A stretch of DNA of 64,000 nt from Thioalkalivibrio thiocyanodenitrificans ARhD 1 (GCF_000378965.1 NZ_KB900537.1:237690-301689), one strand, 5' to 3'. Numbered from the stretch's first letter, positions 50,589 to 59,960 are shown. Notes: generated from the letters alone by a model not told the origin. Numbers and translations are program-made.

Positions 50589-50648
50589 AACCCCAGATGC
50601 CATGCCCTCCTTAAGCAGTTGCAGTTGACCTCCCTCCTGCCCTCTCAT

Positions 50649-50676
50649 GGCCGGCCCCGTGCCGGCCCTTTTTTTT
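50649..50676 (+). terminator. Rho-independent terminator
   Basis: GGCCGGC-CCCGT-GCCGGCC stem followed by TTTTTTTT. Confidence 0.93.
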
Positions 50677-50686
50677 GCCCAAACGA

Positions 50687-51274
50687 TCAGGCCCAGCGCC
50701 TGAGCAGCACGTTCAGCCAGGAGGTCTGTGCGCGGTTTGCCCGGCAATCGCTGGTGATCCATGCGCGCTCGAGCGAGAGCAGCGTCTGGGCCTTCAGGAG
50801 CTGATCGAGGCGCGCGCGGCTCATGTCGGTGAAATGACGCGCCCCCTCGGTGCGCTCCCCGCCGCCAAGCTTGAAGGAGGTGTAGAGGGTGGCGCCCTCG
50901 CGCATCGCCTCGCCCAGGCGCGTGAGGGTCTCGCCGAGGTCGTGGAAGGGGACATGCAGCAGGCTTGCGCAGGCCCACACCCCGTCAAAACGCGCCTGCC
51001 AGGCCACCTGGTCAAACCCCATCACCCGGACATGCTGGCGGACATAGCGCTGCGCCAGCTCGGCCATGCGAGGGGAGGCGTCAAAGGAGGTGACCCGGTA
51101 GCCGCGGTGCACAAACGCCCGGCTGTCGCGCCCCGAGCCGCACCCGGCATCCAGGATCCGCCCTCCGGGGGCAATCCCTTCCAGGAAGGGTTCGTAGAGA
51201 TGAGAGAGGTCAAGGCGCACCGTGTCGATGAAATAGCGCGCCGCGTGCTGATCGTAGTAATCGAGCGTGTTCAT
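50687..51274 (-). CDS. Class I SAM-dependent methyltransferase, 195 aa
   Basis: MNTLDYYDQHAARYFIDTVR then motif I RILDAGCGSGRDSRAFVHRG and motif II VTSFDASPRMAELAQ, with FDGVWACASLLHVPFHDLG as motif IV. The start follows GGGAG. The substrate is unknown; small-molecule methylation is most likely, since no DNA-recognition part exists. It has its own promoter motif. Confidence 0.9.
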   Translation of the reverse strand: MNTLDYYDQHAARYFIDTVRLDLSHLYEPFLEGIAPGGRILDAGCGSGRDSRAFVHRGYRVTSFDASPRMAELAQRYVRQHVRVMGFDQVAWQARFDGVWACASLLHVPFHDLGETLTRLGEAMREGATLYTSFKLGGGERTEGARHFTDMSRARLDQLLKAQTLLSLERAWITSDCRANRAQTSWLNVLLRRWA

Positions 51275-51322
51275 CCGGGCTCCCCGGGTTGGCCGCGGCC
51301 CGAGGATCGGCCCGCTTGCCCC

Positions 51323-51336
51323 GGGTATAGCGAAAA
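51323..51336 (-). promoter_or_regulatory. Promoter-like motif GGGTATAGCGAAAA
   Basis: Minus-strand TTTTCGCTATACCC, 49 bases before the methyltransferase gene. Confidence 0.65.
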
Positions 51337-51388
51337 GCGCGCCCGCTTCCCGCGCACCGCCCGGCGCCCTGCACGAGGGCGCGTGAAT

Positions 51389-51399
51389 ATTCGCTATCC
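51389..51399 (+). promoter_or_regulatory. Promoter-like motif ATTCGCTATCC
   Basis: Variant of the shared motif, 58 bases before the PP2C-like gene and back to back with the previous motif. Confidence 0.5.
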
Positions 51400-51456
51400 A
51401 TGACAAGCGCCAGATCCCTGCGCGCCCTGTCTCACGACGCCCGGGAGGAGACCATC

Positions 51457-52254
51457 ATGCCCTTCACCTGCCTGGATCACGCCAACGTACCCGCGCGCGC
51501 GGGCCGGGGCGCGGATGTGGTTCATTTTGACGAGCGACTGGCATTCGTGCTCGACGCAACGCCAGGCCCCCAGGACCTGCTCGATCACCCCGGGGGCGAT
51601 GCGCAGTGGTTTGCGCTCTACCTCTCCGCGCGCCTGATCGAGCGTTTCTCCGACAGCCAGCAGGCCATTTGCAGCATTCACGGCGCGCTGCTCGACGCCC
51701 AGGCCGAGTACCGGCGCCTGCTCGGTGGCCGCGTGGACGACGCGCACAGCGCCCCGAGCGCGAGCCTGGCGCTGGCGGTGGCCACGCCCACGCACCTGGA
51801 GTTGCTGCGCATCGGCGATGCGGCGATCTATCGCGCCGGCGCCTTCGGCGAGATCACCGCCTGCGATCATTCCCGCCTGATCGAGCTCGAGCAGCGCCTG
51901 GGCGCGAGTCTGCGCGGCTGCATGGACCAGGAAAGCGCGCTTTTGCGCCAAATGTGCGCTTATCGCAACATCCCCCAGGGCTACGGCGTGCTCTCCATCG
52001 GAGAGGCGGCGATGGATTATCTTGAGGCCGAACAGCTGCATGCGCGCCACGTGCGTGAGCTGCTGCTGTGCTCGCGCGGCTTCTGGGCCTGCTTTGATCC
52101 CTACGACCTGGCACGGCCGGGCACCGCGCTCGGCGCCCAGGCGCCCCGCGCCCGCGAGCTGCTCGAGCGCGCAGGGCTGATGACGGGCGAGACGCCTCCT
52201 GCGCGCACGCCTCTTCACCGCGATGCAAGCCTGGTGCGCCTGCGGGTGCACTAG
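51457..52254 (+). CDS. PP2C-like (PPM) protein phosphatase domain, degenerate, 265 aa
   Basis: The start MPFTCLDHANVPARAGRGAD follows GGGAGGAG. PP2C hallmarks are visible in order: an N-terminal D/N-containing strand, RLAFVLDATPG, then SLALAVATPTHLELLRIGDA and AIYR (the VGDSRxY block), ELLLCSRGFWACFD (LLCSDGLWD block), and the end HRDASLVRLRV (DDASLVVV block). Several metal-binding aspartates are replaced, so activity is doubtful. It may act as a binding module. Confidence 0.75.
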   Translation: MPFTCLDHANVPARAGRGADVVHFDERLAFVLDATPGPQDLLDHPGGDAQWFALYLSARLIERFSDSQQAICSIHGALLDAQAEYRRLLGGRVDDAHSAPSASLALAVATPTHLELLRIGDAAIYRAGAFGEITACDHSRLIELEQRLGASLRGCMDQESALLRQMCAYRNIPQGYGVLSIGEAAMDYLEAEQLHARHVRELLLCSRGFWACFDPYDLARPGTALGAQAPRARELLERAGLMTGETPPARTPLHRDASLVRLRVH

Positions 52255-52369
52255 CGCACCCCCCCGAGCCACGCCCTCTCTCGCGAAGGTAGCGCCACAG
52301 CTGCGGCGCTCGTGTACCATGGACCCTGGTTTGAGGGCCGCCCACTGTCTGTTTGCCTGCGAGGGCCGT

Positions 52370-53326
52370 ATGCGCAATCCCCGCCAGGATCCCCATGCGC
52401 CGAGCGTGCACGAGCTCGTCATGCGAGAAGCCGATGAGATGGCGCGCGAGGGCGTGCGCCCCTCTGCGGACAAGCTCGTCGCGCGCATCGGGCGCGGCTC
52501 CAAGACCACGATCCTCAAGGCGCTCGATGCGTGGTGGGACAAGGCGCTGCGCCGGGCCGTCGACCCCACGCCGGCGAAGGGGATCCCGCGCGAGGCCTAC
52601 CGCCTGGTGCTGGATCTGCACGAGCGCCTGGAGGCGTCGATCCGCGAGCGCGAGGCGGCCCGCGCGCAGGAGGTGTTTGCCGGGCAGCGCCACAGGCTTC
52701 AGCAGGAGGCCGACAGGGCGCACCGTCGTGCTGAGCAGGAAGCGCAGCGCTATCTCGAGCTCAAGACAGAGCACGTCCGGCTCCTTGAGGCCCTCGAGCA
52801 ACAGCGCGAGGCGCACGCGCACGCAACGGTGCGCATCGAGGGCCTGGAGGCGACTCTCGGGGCGCGTGGTGAGCTGATCGCGGACCTGCGCGCGGATTGC
52901 AAACAGCTCAGACAAGCGCTTGATGAGTCAAAAGAGGCGGCGAACGCACAGCGCGAAGCGCTTCACGCGGCCGAGGCCGAGCGCCTGCTCGAACGCAAGG
53001 CGCACTCGCGCGAGCAAAAAAGCCTGGAGCAGCGCCACCGCGCGGCGGTCAAAGCCCTCGAGGCGCGCCTTCGCAAGACGGCCTCGGAGAAAACCCGGGA
53101 GGCGCGTGCGCACGCACAGGAACGAAAGGCCTACCAACGCCTCATCGAACAGAGCAACCGACAGATCTCGAAGCTGCAAGAAGAGCTCAAAACGACAACC
53201 CTTGAGCTCCATCGCCAGGAAAAACGCGCCTCCTCGCTTGATCGTGACCTGACAAAGCGCACCGCTCCGGCGGGCACAAAGACCCGCCAGAGCGCGCGCA
53301 CCCGAAAGCCAAGGGTCCGCAAATAG
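52370..53326 (+). CDS. kfrA: KfrA-like plasmid DNA-binding coiled-coil protein, 318 aa
   Basis: The N-terminal domain matches the KfrA pattern: VHELVMREADEMAREGVRPS, ADKLVARIGRGSKTTILKAL, DAWW, with the IGRGSxTTI helix-turn-helix core. Residues 110-300 are one long coiled coil (EQEAQRYLELKTEHVRLLEA, ARLRKTASEKTREARAHAQE). The C-terminus is very basic. KfrA of RK2-type plasmids binds its own promoter and helps plasmid maintenance. This is the best evidence for a plasmid. GAGGG precedes the ATG. Confidence 0.9.
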   Translation: MRNPRQDPHAPSVHELVMREADEMAREGVRPSADKLVARIGRGSKTTILKALDAWWDKALRRAVDPTPAKGIPREAYRLVLDLHERLEASIREREAARAQEVFAGQRHRLQQEADRAHRRAEQEAQRYLELKTEHVRLLEALEQQREAHAHATVRIEGLEATLGARGELIADLRADCKQLRQALDESKEAANAQREALHAAEAERLLERKAHSREQKSLEQRHRAAVKALEARLRKTASEKTREARAHAQERKAYQRLIEQSNRQISKLQEELKTTTLELHRQEKRASSLDRDLTKRTAPAGTKTRQSARTRKPRVRK

Positions 53327-53347
53327 CGCCGGGCTTGCCGCGCGCGA

Positions 53348-53369
53348 GGCCCCGGCAGGGCCGGGGCGT
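53348..53369. terminator. Hairpin between convergent genes
   Basis: GGCCCCGGC-AG-GGCCGGGGC, without a clear T run. Confidence 0.5.
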
Positions 53370-53375
53370 CAGGCC

Positions 53376-54566
53376 TTACTGGCGCGTCGCGGTCACCTTG
53401 TGAATCCTGAGATTGCGCTGCCCGTTCGACCACACCCGGAACTCCACGGAAGTCGCGCCCGGCGGCACGGTGGCGCTCAGCGTGTGCTCTCCCGCGGATC
53501 CGTACAGCGATCCGCTAAAGATCGCGAGCCGGTCGCTGCCGTGATTATTCGTGACCTCAAAGTTCCCGAAGCGCGCATTTATGTCGTTGCCGTAGTACTC
53601 GCTCCACTGGAAGGTGATGTCGTAGCTGCCGGCCGGGAGCGTGGCGTAAGGGCCGTAGAGCAGAAACCCGCTCGTCCCCGCGAGCACGTAGACGCTCTGA
53701 CTGGCCTGATCGTACGTTCCGATCTGGGTGTGCATGTTCCAGTCGGTGGGATAGAACACCCACTCCACCTGCTCAAAGCTCGCGCTCACCGTGCATCCCG
53801 CGGTGATCACGCCGGTGGTGTAGGTTGAGCCCGAGAGCGCGCCCGCGCATCCGGTGACTGAAGCGACCTCGTAGCCCTCGTTGGGCGTGACGGTGAATGT
53901 GGTGGTGGCGCCATGCTCCACGCTCCTCGAGCTCGGGCTGATCGAGCCGCCCGCGCCGGCCGAGGCCGAGACCGTGTATGCCTCGATATCCCACTGGGCG
54001 TAGACGGTGGAATCCCCCGCGATCAGGTAGGGCTCGGAGGCCTGCCAGGGGCTGCCGCCGGCGGGCTGCCAGTCCCAGCCAAGGAAGTTGTGCCCGTCGC
54101 GCGAAGGCTCAGGCAGGGTGCCTGTCGGCTCGCCGTAGACCACCGCCTGGCTGGAGGGGGTCACCGATCCGCCCTGGGCATTGAGATTCAGGGTGTAGGT
54201 GTTGGCCTCGAAGGCGGCAAACACGTTGCAGTGCGCCGTGACCGGGGCGGTGACAAATACTGAGCCCGAGAGCGCGCCGTCGCAGCCCGAGACCGAGAGA
54301 ATCGAGTGCCCGGCACTGGGGCTCACACCCACATTGGCGGTCTCGCCCTCGAGCACCTCCTGCATGGCGGGGCTGACCGAGCCCCCGTCGCCGGCCGAGG
54401 CCGAGACCACGTAGCGCTCGGGATCAGGCTCCGGGGCGCTGACGGGCCCGCCCGTTACCCCTTGAACGGGGTAAATGAACCGTTAGGTGCCGGTCGAGGC
54501 CGCGGCGGCGCCGGCGGCAAGAAGCAGGGCCAGCATAAGCCCAGAGCGTTTCATGTTCATGTTCAT
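53376..54566 (-). pseudogene. Secreted repeat protein with a stop codon at the signal-peptide junction
   Basis: MNMNMKRSGLMLALLLAAGA then AAASTGT forms a clean signal peptide, followed at once by TAA. The same frame continues RFIYPVQGVTGGPVSAPEPD for 370 codons of intact coding sequence. The body has two GGSVSP/GGSISP-type bacterial repeats with paired cysteines (VSGCDGALSGS, VTGCAGALSGS), one Listeria-Bacteroides (Flg_new-like) repeat (GEPTGTLPEPSRDGHNFLGW), and a C-terminal beta-sandwich domain (YATLPAGSYDITFQWSEYYG). The body shows no decay, so the stop is recent, is read through, or is a base-call error. Confidence 0.8.
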
Positions 54567-54613
54567 GGTCGCAGATTCCTTCAAGGTTGGTCTCGGCCTG
54601 TCGCCGTGGCGCG

Positions 54614-56119
54614 CTATTCGGGCGCCGAGGTGATGGTTTCGATCCGCGTGTCGTAGCCGTGCTCGTTCTCGGCCGCGTAGTTCGAGAGCGCCCCGCCCAC
54701 GTTGCCGTTCACCGAGCGCACCACCGCAAAGCCGATCGCCGGCAGGCCCAGCGTTTCGTAGTAGTCATCGCCCTCCAGCCCCAGGCTGTTGGCCTGGCGA
54801 TCGAAGCTCACCCGTGCCCAGCCGTTTCGATAGGGCGCGTTGACCTGGTGCCCGATGCGCGCAGACGGCTTGAGGACCTCGCCCTCGCCGAAGCTGAGCA
54901 CGTTGACCTGGTTGCACAGCTCGATGTCGTTGATCGAGGGCGCGGGCAGCAGCGGCTCGCCCGAGGCGACAGGGCCTGCATCGGGCAGCCACCCCTCGGG
55001 CGGGCGCGGCGAGAAGTCCGGGGCGCCGGGTGCGCCGGCGCCGCTCTCGGGCGCCACGCTGGGTGTTTCCGCGCCGCGGCTCCAGAGCTCCAGCGAGGCC
55101 GGCTCGCAGGCGCTGCTCGTCGCCGCGCTCCAGGGCTCGGAGAAGGGCGCGCTGGGCTGCGCGTCGTTGATGTAGTAGTGGCGGGTCGGGAAGGTGATCA
55201 CCCAGTCGGTGGAGGCCGCCACCTCGGGCGCCTGGGTGTAGGTGTTGAATACGCGCTCGCGCATGAGCGCCGCGGAGACCGCGTTGACGCCGTGCAGCTT
55301 CGCATCCACGCCGGCGAGATCGGTATCGCCGAAATAGGCCTGCACGCCGTCAAACAGCGCCGCCGTGGGGGCCGCATCCTCGAGCGTGACCGTGGTCTGG
55401 CTGACCGCCAGCGCGTGCTTGGTGTTGCCGGTGGCCCAGAAGCCCTCGAGCGCGGTGGCGCGATAGGCGATGGAGGTGCCCTCGGCGACGTTGATCACGG
55501 TGGCGCGCCCGAACAGCCCGCCGGAGGCCTCTTGCACCGCGCGAAGCGCATCGCCCGCCCACTCGTTGCTCCAGGCGGTGCGCAGCGCCTCGCAGTCGAC
55601 CGGGTCGCTCACCCAGCTCGCCGGGGTGAAGCCGGTCTCGGCCTCGTCGAGGAGCTCGCCCATCTCGATGACCTCCACAAAGCCCTCGCTGGTGCGCCCG
55701 ATGCCGGCCTCGGAGTCGCCCTGGTAGGCCACCTCGCGAAGCGCCACCCCCTGCTCGGGGATGCGCGGCACCGTGCAGGACTCATCCCGGGTGATCAGCA
55801 TCGCGCCCCCGGTCTGCTCATCGCGCGTGAGCGCGGCGGTCCACACGTCGTGCGCGCCGAGATAGACGTTGAACGAGAGCACTTCAGCGCCGTTCATCGC
55901 TTCTCGCAGGCGCACGCGCATCGCCTTGGGCGTATCGCTGGTGTTGAAGATATTGAGATAGGTGTCGTTGCCCTGCTGGGTTGAGTACAGCGGGAAGATC
56001 AGCACCTGGCCGTGGCCGTTTGGCGAGACGCTCACCGCCTGGGCCGACATTGCCCCGATCGCACATACCAGCGCGCCGAACACCGCGCTCGTGAGGGTGG
56101 CCTTCTTGAGTTCATTCAT
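54614..56119 (-). CDS. Secreted cell-surface protein, 501 aa
   Basis: Signal peptide ending MSAQA. The mature start VSVSPNGHGQVLIFPLYSTQ, then GNDTYLNIFNTSDTPKAMRV and FNVYLGAHDVWTAALTRDEQ, resembles a group of gammaproteobacterial surface proteins of unknown role. SCTVPRIPEQG and RTSEGFVEVIEMGELLDEAE belong to the same pattern. A Pro/Gly-rich, low-complexity insert lies near residues 355-400. It precedes the damaged repeat protein in the same direction, so both may be one surface operon. Confidence 0.82.
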   Translation of the reverse strand: MNELKKATLTSAVFGALVCAIGAMSAQAVSVSPNGHGQVLIFPLYSTQQGNDTYLNIFNTSDTPKAMRVRLREAMNGAEVLSFNVYLGAHDVWTAALTRDEQTGGAMLITRDESCTVPRIPEQGVALREVAYQGDSEAGIGRTSEGFVEVIEMGELLDEAETGFTPASWVSDPVDCEALRTAWSNEWAGDALRAVQEASGGLFGRATVINVAEGTSIAYRATALEGFWATGNTKHALAVSQTTVTLEDAAPTAALFDGVQAYFGDTDLAGVDAKLHGVNAVSAALMRERVFNTYTQAPEVAASTDWVITFPTRHYYINDAQPSAPFSEPWSAATSSACEPASLELWSRGAETPSVAPESGAGAPGAPDFSPRPPEGWLPDAGPVASGEPLLPAPSINDIELCNQVNVLSFGEGEVLKPSARIGHQVNAPYRNGWARVSFDRQANSLGLEGDDYYETLGLPAIGFAVVRSVNGNVGGALSNYAAENEHGYDTRIETITSAPE

Positions 56120-56214
56120 AACTGCATCGACTCCGCGCTTGATGGGTTGATTTGCATGCGAGCGCCCTCGCGCGCGCCGCGGGGGCGCGCCTCGCGTGGC
56201 GCTTTTCGCTGAGA

Positions 56215-56225
56215 TGTATAGGGAG
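56215..56225 (-). promoter_or_regulatory. Promoter-like motif TGTATAGGGAG
   Basis: Minus-strand CTCCCTATACA, about 96 bases before the surface protein gene. Confidence 0.5.
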
Positions 56226-56272
56226 CGCGGCCGCGGGTTTTTGCCGCCGCCTCGCGCGCCCCGGGGCTTCGG

Positions 56273-56283
56273 TTCGCTACATC
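56273..56283 (+). promoter_or_regulatory. Promoter-like motif TTCGCTACATC
   Basis: Variant also seen before the topoisomerase gene. It lies 45 bases before the 134-aa gene. Confidence 0.45.
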
Positions 56284-56327
56284 AAGAGGAGAGATCAACC
56301 AGAACAGGACAGCAAAAGGAGAGATCG

Positions 56328-56732
56328 ATGGACATGCAGAGTCAGGCGCAACCCGCCACCCCGGCCGATCAGGTGGCGCTTGCACGGGAGTTTGCCCGGC
56401 GCCTCAACGAGGAGAACGGCCTGATCCGTCACGCCTCGATTGATGACTGGGGCCGCTACGGCAACTTCTCGATGCTGGTGTGGGTGAGCCATCACAACCG
56501 CCACACCACCAACCGCCTCAAGGGTCTCATCCGGCGCATGCTGCGCGAGCACCTGCCCCAGGCAAAGCTCCGGGATTGCTACCCGCCGGAGGTGACCAGC
56601 GTCGAGCGAAGCGAATCCGGGGTGATCACGCGCACCTATCACGCCGATTACTGGAAGTTCGACATCGACTTTCAGGACTACAATCAGCAGGACAACCGTT
56701 TTACGGATCCGGGTCCGGCCGCGCGCGACTGA
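56328..56732 (+). CDS. Unknown protein, 134 aa
   Basis: The start MDMQSQAQPATPADQ follows AAAGGAGAG. The middle is basic and aromatic (DDWGRYGNFSMLVWVSHHNR, LKGLIRRMLREHLPQAKLRD), the end reads TYHADYWKFDIDFQDYN. Possibly nucleic-acid binding. Function not recognised. Confidence 0.7.
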   Translation: MDMQSQAQPATPADQVALAREFARRLNEENGLIRHASIDDWGRYGNFSMLVWVSHHNRHTTNRLKGLIRRMLREHLPQAKLRDCYPPEVTSVERSESGVITRTYHADYWKFDIDFQDYNQQDNRFTDPGPAARD

Positions 56733-56759
56733 GCCACGCCGTACCCCGGGCCTCATTCA

Positions 56760-56786
56760 AGCCCCTCCTGGTGAGGGGCTTTTTCG
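56760..56786 (+). terminator. Rho-independent terminator
   Basis: AGCCCCTC-CTGGT-GAGGGGCT stem followed by TTTTTCG. Confidence 0.93.
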
Positions 56787-56908
56787 TGCCTGCCTGGGTG
56801 TGCGCGCGGGTGGTGTGAAGGGTGGGCGGGGTGCCCGAGGGGGATCTCAGGGGTGGGCGGGGCAAGGCCTCGGCCGGGAGGGCGCGCGGTCTGAGGTGCG
56901 TGGCGTGC

Positions 56909-57172
56909 TCAGCGCTCGCACAGATCGGTGATGGCGAGCGCCGCCTCGCTGTGCGCCGGGATGCCGTCCTCGCTGCTCAGGCGAAAGAGCTCCTTGAGTG
57001 CCGCCTGGGCGTCCGGGAACCAGCCCGAGATCTGACTGAAATAGCGCCCGTTGATCAGCACATCGACCGAGAAATAGCGCTCTGCGTGGCGCACCGCCAC
57101 ATAGGCGATGTGCTGCTCGGTAACGACTCTGCCCTGTCTGGTCACCGCTTTGCCGTGCCCCCTGGCGTGCAT
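56909..57172 (-). CDS. Unknown small protein, 87 aa
   Basis: The start MHARGHGKAVTRQGRVV is uncertain; there is no good binding site. Coding looks real from TEQHIAYVAVRHAERYFSVD and VLINGRYFSQISGWFPDAQA, ending ALAITDLCER. Function unknown. Confidence 0.5.
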   Translation of the reverse strand: MHARGHGKAVTRQGRVVTEQHIAYVAVRHAERYFSVDVLINGRYFSQISGWFPDAQAALKELFRLSSEDGIPAHSEAALAITDLCER

Positions 57173-57251
57173 CCGTGACGCCCCGGCGCCTGCCTTTTGC
57201 CCGACTCTAAGGCGCTTGGCGAGGAGATTCAAGCCCGCCCCGGCGCGCGGG

Positions 57252-57264
57252 TTCGCTATACCCC
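57252..57264 (+). promoter_or_regulatory. Promoter-like motif TTCGCTATACCCC
   Basis: Exact shared motif, 33 bases before the secreted PKD-like protein gene. Confidence 0.65.
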
Positions 57265-57296
57265 GGACCATTGGAAACCGCGCGGAGATCTTTCGC

Positions 57297-58013
57297 ATGA
57301 AAACTCGTTTTTTCACCTTTTTGACTGCTTTTTCGCCCCTCTCCCGGGCGCTGCTTGCGCTTGTCGTGGTGCTCGGCGCGCTCGGTTCAGAGGCGGCTGC
57401 GCAGGTGCGCATCGAGCATGGCGGGCAGAGCCCCTTCTACCTCAGCCCCACCAACGGCTACCCGGGTTCGAGCACGGAGCTGCGCATCGGGTCGCGCTAC
57501 GAGGCGTTTGAGGACGGCGTGCGCCGCTTCGGTCTGATCAGCTCGGTGAGCGTGGACTGGGGGGATGGTTCGCCCGCCCAGGTTCTCTCGCGCGACTCCG
57601 TGACCACCCACCAGTACGGCACTCGCGAGCCTGACGGGACGATCTCGCCGAACATCGCCACGCGCTACCGCCTGCGCCTGACCTTCTACACCACCATCGG
57701 CGTGTACACCGAGTACGCGTTCTACCGCCTGTGGGTCTCGCGCGAGAGCGCGATGGGGCGCGGGCGCGGGCGCACGCTCATCGACAGGCCCGAGGGCGGG
57801 GAGTGCTCCGAGCACCGCGTGCCTGGGCTTGGCTGCGTCTACGAGACGAGCATGATCGAGCACGAATCCGGCCCCATGTGCCCCTCCAACGCGGTGCCTG
57901 GCGCGGATCTCGGCCTGGCGGGGGAGTGCTACATGATCCTCAACTACACCGGCCCCGGGCAGCGCCCGCCGGGTGGCAGTTACACGCCGGATTACCGCTA
58001 CGCGGACCAGTAA
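57297..58013 (+). CDS. Secreted PKD-like protein, 238 aa
   Basis: Signal peptide (SRALLALVVVLGALGSEAAA) then QVRIEHGGQSPFYLS. SSVSVDWGDGSPAQVLSRDS and VTTHQYG look like a PKD-type beta sandwich, similar to the WGDG segment of the BspA-repeat protein at 9026. The C-terminal part has several cysteines (GECSEHRVPGLGCVYE, GPMCPSN, GECYMIL). A promoter motif lies just upstream. Converges with a pilin-like gene; together they mirror the surface gene pair at 8.6-10.7 kb. Confidence 0.8.
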   Translation: MKTRFFTFLTAFSPLSRALLALVVVLGALGSEAAAQVRIEHGGQSPFYLSPTNGYPGSSTELRIGSRYEAFEDGVRRFGLISSVSVDWGDGSPAQVLSRDSVTTHQYGTREPDGTISPNIATRYRLRLTFYTTIGVYTEYAFYRLWVSRESAMGRGRGRTLIDRPEGGECSEHRVPGLGCVYETSMIEHESGPMCPSNAVPGADLGLAGECYMILNYTGPGQRPPGGSYTPDYRYADQ

Positions 58014-58216
58014 GGCCGCGCCCGGCGCCTTGCCTGCGGGAGGGGGTGTTGAGGGCCATCCCTGGCCTTCGGATCAGGCGGGCCTGCGCCCGGTTGGCGA
58101 GAGAAGAGGGCTCTTCTCGGCGCGCCCTGCCGCTTTGGGGGAGAGGCTGGCGGGTCGCGTGCGCGCAAGGCCGCGCCTGCTGGGGGGCTTCCTTCCCCGC
58201 TCAAACCGATCGGTGT

Positions 58217-58639
58217 TCAGTCTTCGCTGGCGGTGCAGCAGCCCCGAAAGCCGGGGTAGTTCTCCACCACCTGCGCGCATTCAGGGATCTGCGGGAAATC
58301 ATAGCCCATGCGCGCGTTGATATCCTCGCAGGCCCTGTCGGAGAGCACCACCTCGTTGCTTGCCACGTAGCCGTCGAGCACGCCCTGTCCGGAGTTCCAG
58401 CCCTGGGGCAGGGCGGTGAGATAGCGCGGGATGAGCTCCTCGACGCCCTGCGCGGTACGCCCCTCCTGGATCTTGAAGAGCAGCGCCGCGCCGGAGATCT
58501 GATTGGCATCGTTGACGATCTTCGCCGCCGCGGCCTGATCGGTGCGATCCGTGTAGGCCGACCCGCCATAGTAGATACTCACCATCGCGAGGGCGGCGAG
58601 CAGGGCGATCGAAATCATGGTGATGATCAGGGAAAACAT
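58217..58639 (-). CDS. Pilin-like secreted protein, 140 aa
   Basis: Relative of the gene at 8608. MFSLIITMISIALLAALAMV then SIYYGGSAYTDRTDQAAAAK corresponds to the other protein's N-terminal helix and YGGSSF. PRYLTALPQGWNSGQG matches PAYLRALPDGWVAGED, and the ends agree (GCCTASED, GCCESGED). Cysteines sit near the end as a probable disulfide pair. Start follows GGAGTG. A promoter motif lies 34 bases upstream. Confidence 0.75.
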   Translation of the reverse strand: MFSLIITMISIALLAALAMVSIYYGGSAYTDRTDQAAAAKIVNDANQISGAALLFKIQEGRTAQGVEELIPRYLTALPQGWNSGQGVLDGYVASNEVVLSDRACEDINARMGYDFPQIPECAQVVENYPGFRGCCTASED

Positions 58640-58672
58640 GCCAAATTCACTCCTTTTCGGCTTTCTGCAAGA

Positions 58673-58686
58673 ACGTATAGGGAAAA
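58673..58686 (-). promoter_or_regulatory. Promoter-like motif ACGTATAGGGAAAA
   Basis: Minus-strand TTTTCCCTATACGT before the pilin-like gene. Confidence 0.65.
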
Positions 58687-59289
58687 CCTCCCGCACTCCC
58701 CCAGCGCCAACCCCGCACCCCCGCGCATCCCCTGACTGCGCTCCACCCCTCGCCGCGCCCCTCAAGGGCCGTGGTAAGGGGCGAAAGACTCGAAGCCGCG
58801 CGCAATACTCGACACCCAAGGCCACCCAAGGCAAGCCCGCCTCCACCGGATCAAACCGAAAAGAACCGCCCCCGGCCGCACGCGCCGGATACGCGCACCC
58901 AAGCCCGCCCCGGGCCCGCACAGGCAGCTCCCAACACGCCTCAAGAAAAGAACAAAGACCCCTATACCCCCATACGGGAGCATCCCCCTCGAAAGAGAGC
59001 CCCACGCCCCCATACCACCCCCACGGGAGTACTGCGCCCCATACGGGAGAGAGCAGGGAATAACCACGATCACCCGCAACCCTTCACCCCCATACGGGAG
59101 CCGTACCGCCTCTCAGGCCATGCACAACAGACAGCCCGCCGGGTCAAGGACAAGACAGAGGGAGGGGGAGAGGGGACAAGGTAAAGACACATACAGCCTC
59201 GCCCTCCGGGGGAGAGAAAGACGCCCAGGCTCTACGCGCTCCCACCCCCACCCGCGACACCCCGCATACCCACAGGCCACGCCACCGCG

Positions 59290-59354
59290 CCGGACAATAG
59301 GAGCCCGGGAACCTCTAAACTGGTATCGGCTAAAGGGACCGAAAGCAGACGGGA
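59290..59354 (+). repeat. Dispersed conserved element, copy 2 (truncated)
   Basis: AATAGGAGCCCGGGAACCTC, TATCGGCTAAAGGGACCGAA, ending after AGCAGACGGGA; the right half is missing. Confidence 0.7.
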
Positions 59355-59816
59355 GATACTCTCATTGCGGGCCTCCCTAACCCGTTGCGGCGAAGCCGCG
59401 CCACTCCCGCCCCGGCCAATACCCGGCCCATACCCAAACCCCAATACCCCCGACCCCTGACAAGGCCCCGACAGGAAAACCACCCCCCGGAACCCACCCC
59501 ACGCCCCAACACCCCAACGCCCCGCCAGGGATATACCTCCCGCACGGGGGGGGAGCAGACAAACACCCCCGCCGTTCTCCCCGAAGGGTATTCCCCTCAT
59601 GCGAAGCCCCCTCACGCCTTCCACCTCCCGGCCCATACCCCACACCCAAGAACGCACCCGATAAAGCCCAATACCTCCGCGCAAAGACCCCATACCTCCC
59701 ACCCCAGCGCCCCGGCCAATACCTCACGCAGCAAACGCCCCGGCTCCACCCAATACCTCCCCGGCGCCACGCAAGGGCAGGTTAGATGCGCGCAAGAAAT
59801 ACCCCAGACGCAGCGA

Positions 59817-59960
59817 GACCTCGGAAGGCCCCCTCGGGCAATAGCAGCCCGGGAACCCCTCACCTGGCATCGGCTAAAGAGACAGAAAGCAGGCGGGAGC
59901 AGCTGGGATTTCGGGACTTTCTTAGCATCCGGCGACAGCCGGACAGGAAACCCTCCGGCC
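59817..59960 (+). repeat. Dispersed conserved element, copy 3
   Basis: Longest copy, about 90% identical by eye to copy 1. It extends left to ACCTCGGAAGGCC and right past the CCGGC-GACA-GCCGG hairpin to GGACAGGAAAC. Confidence 0.75.

Noticed and set aside
54587..55984. A 465-codon plus-strand frame
   Set aside because: Antisense to the secreted surface protein; composition is Arg/Gly/His rich and there is no start signal.
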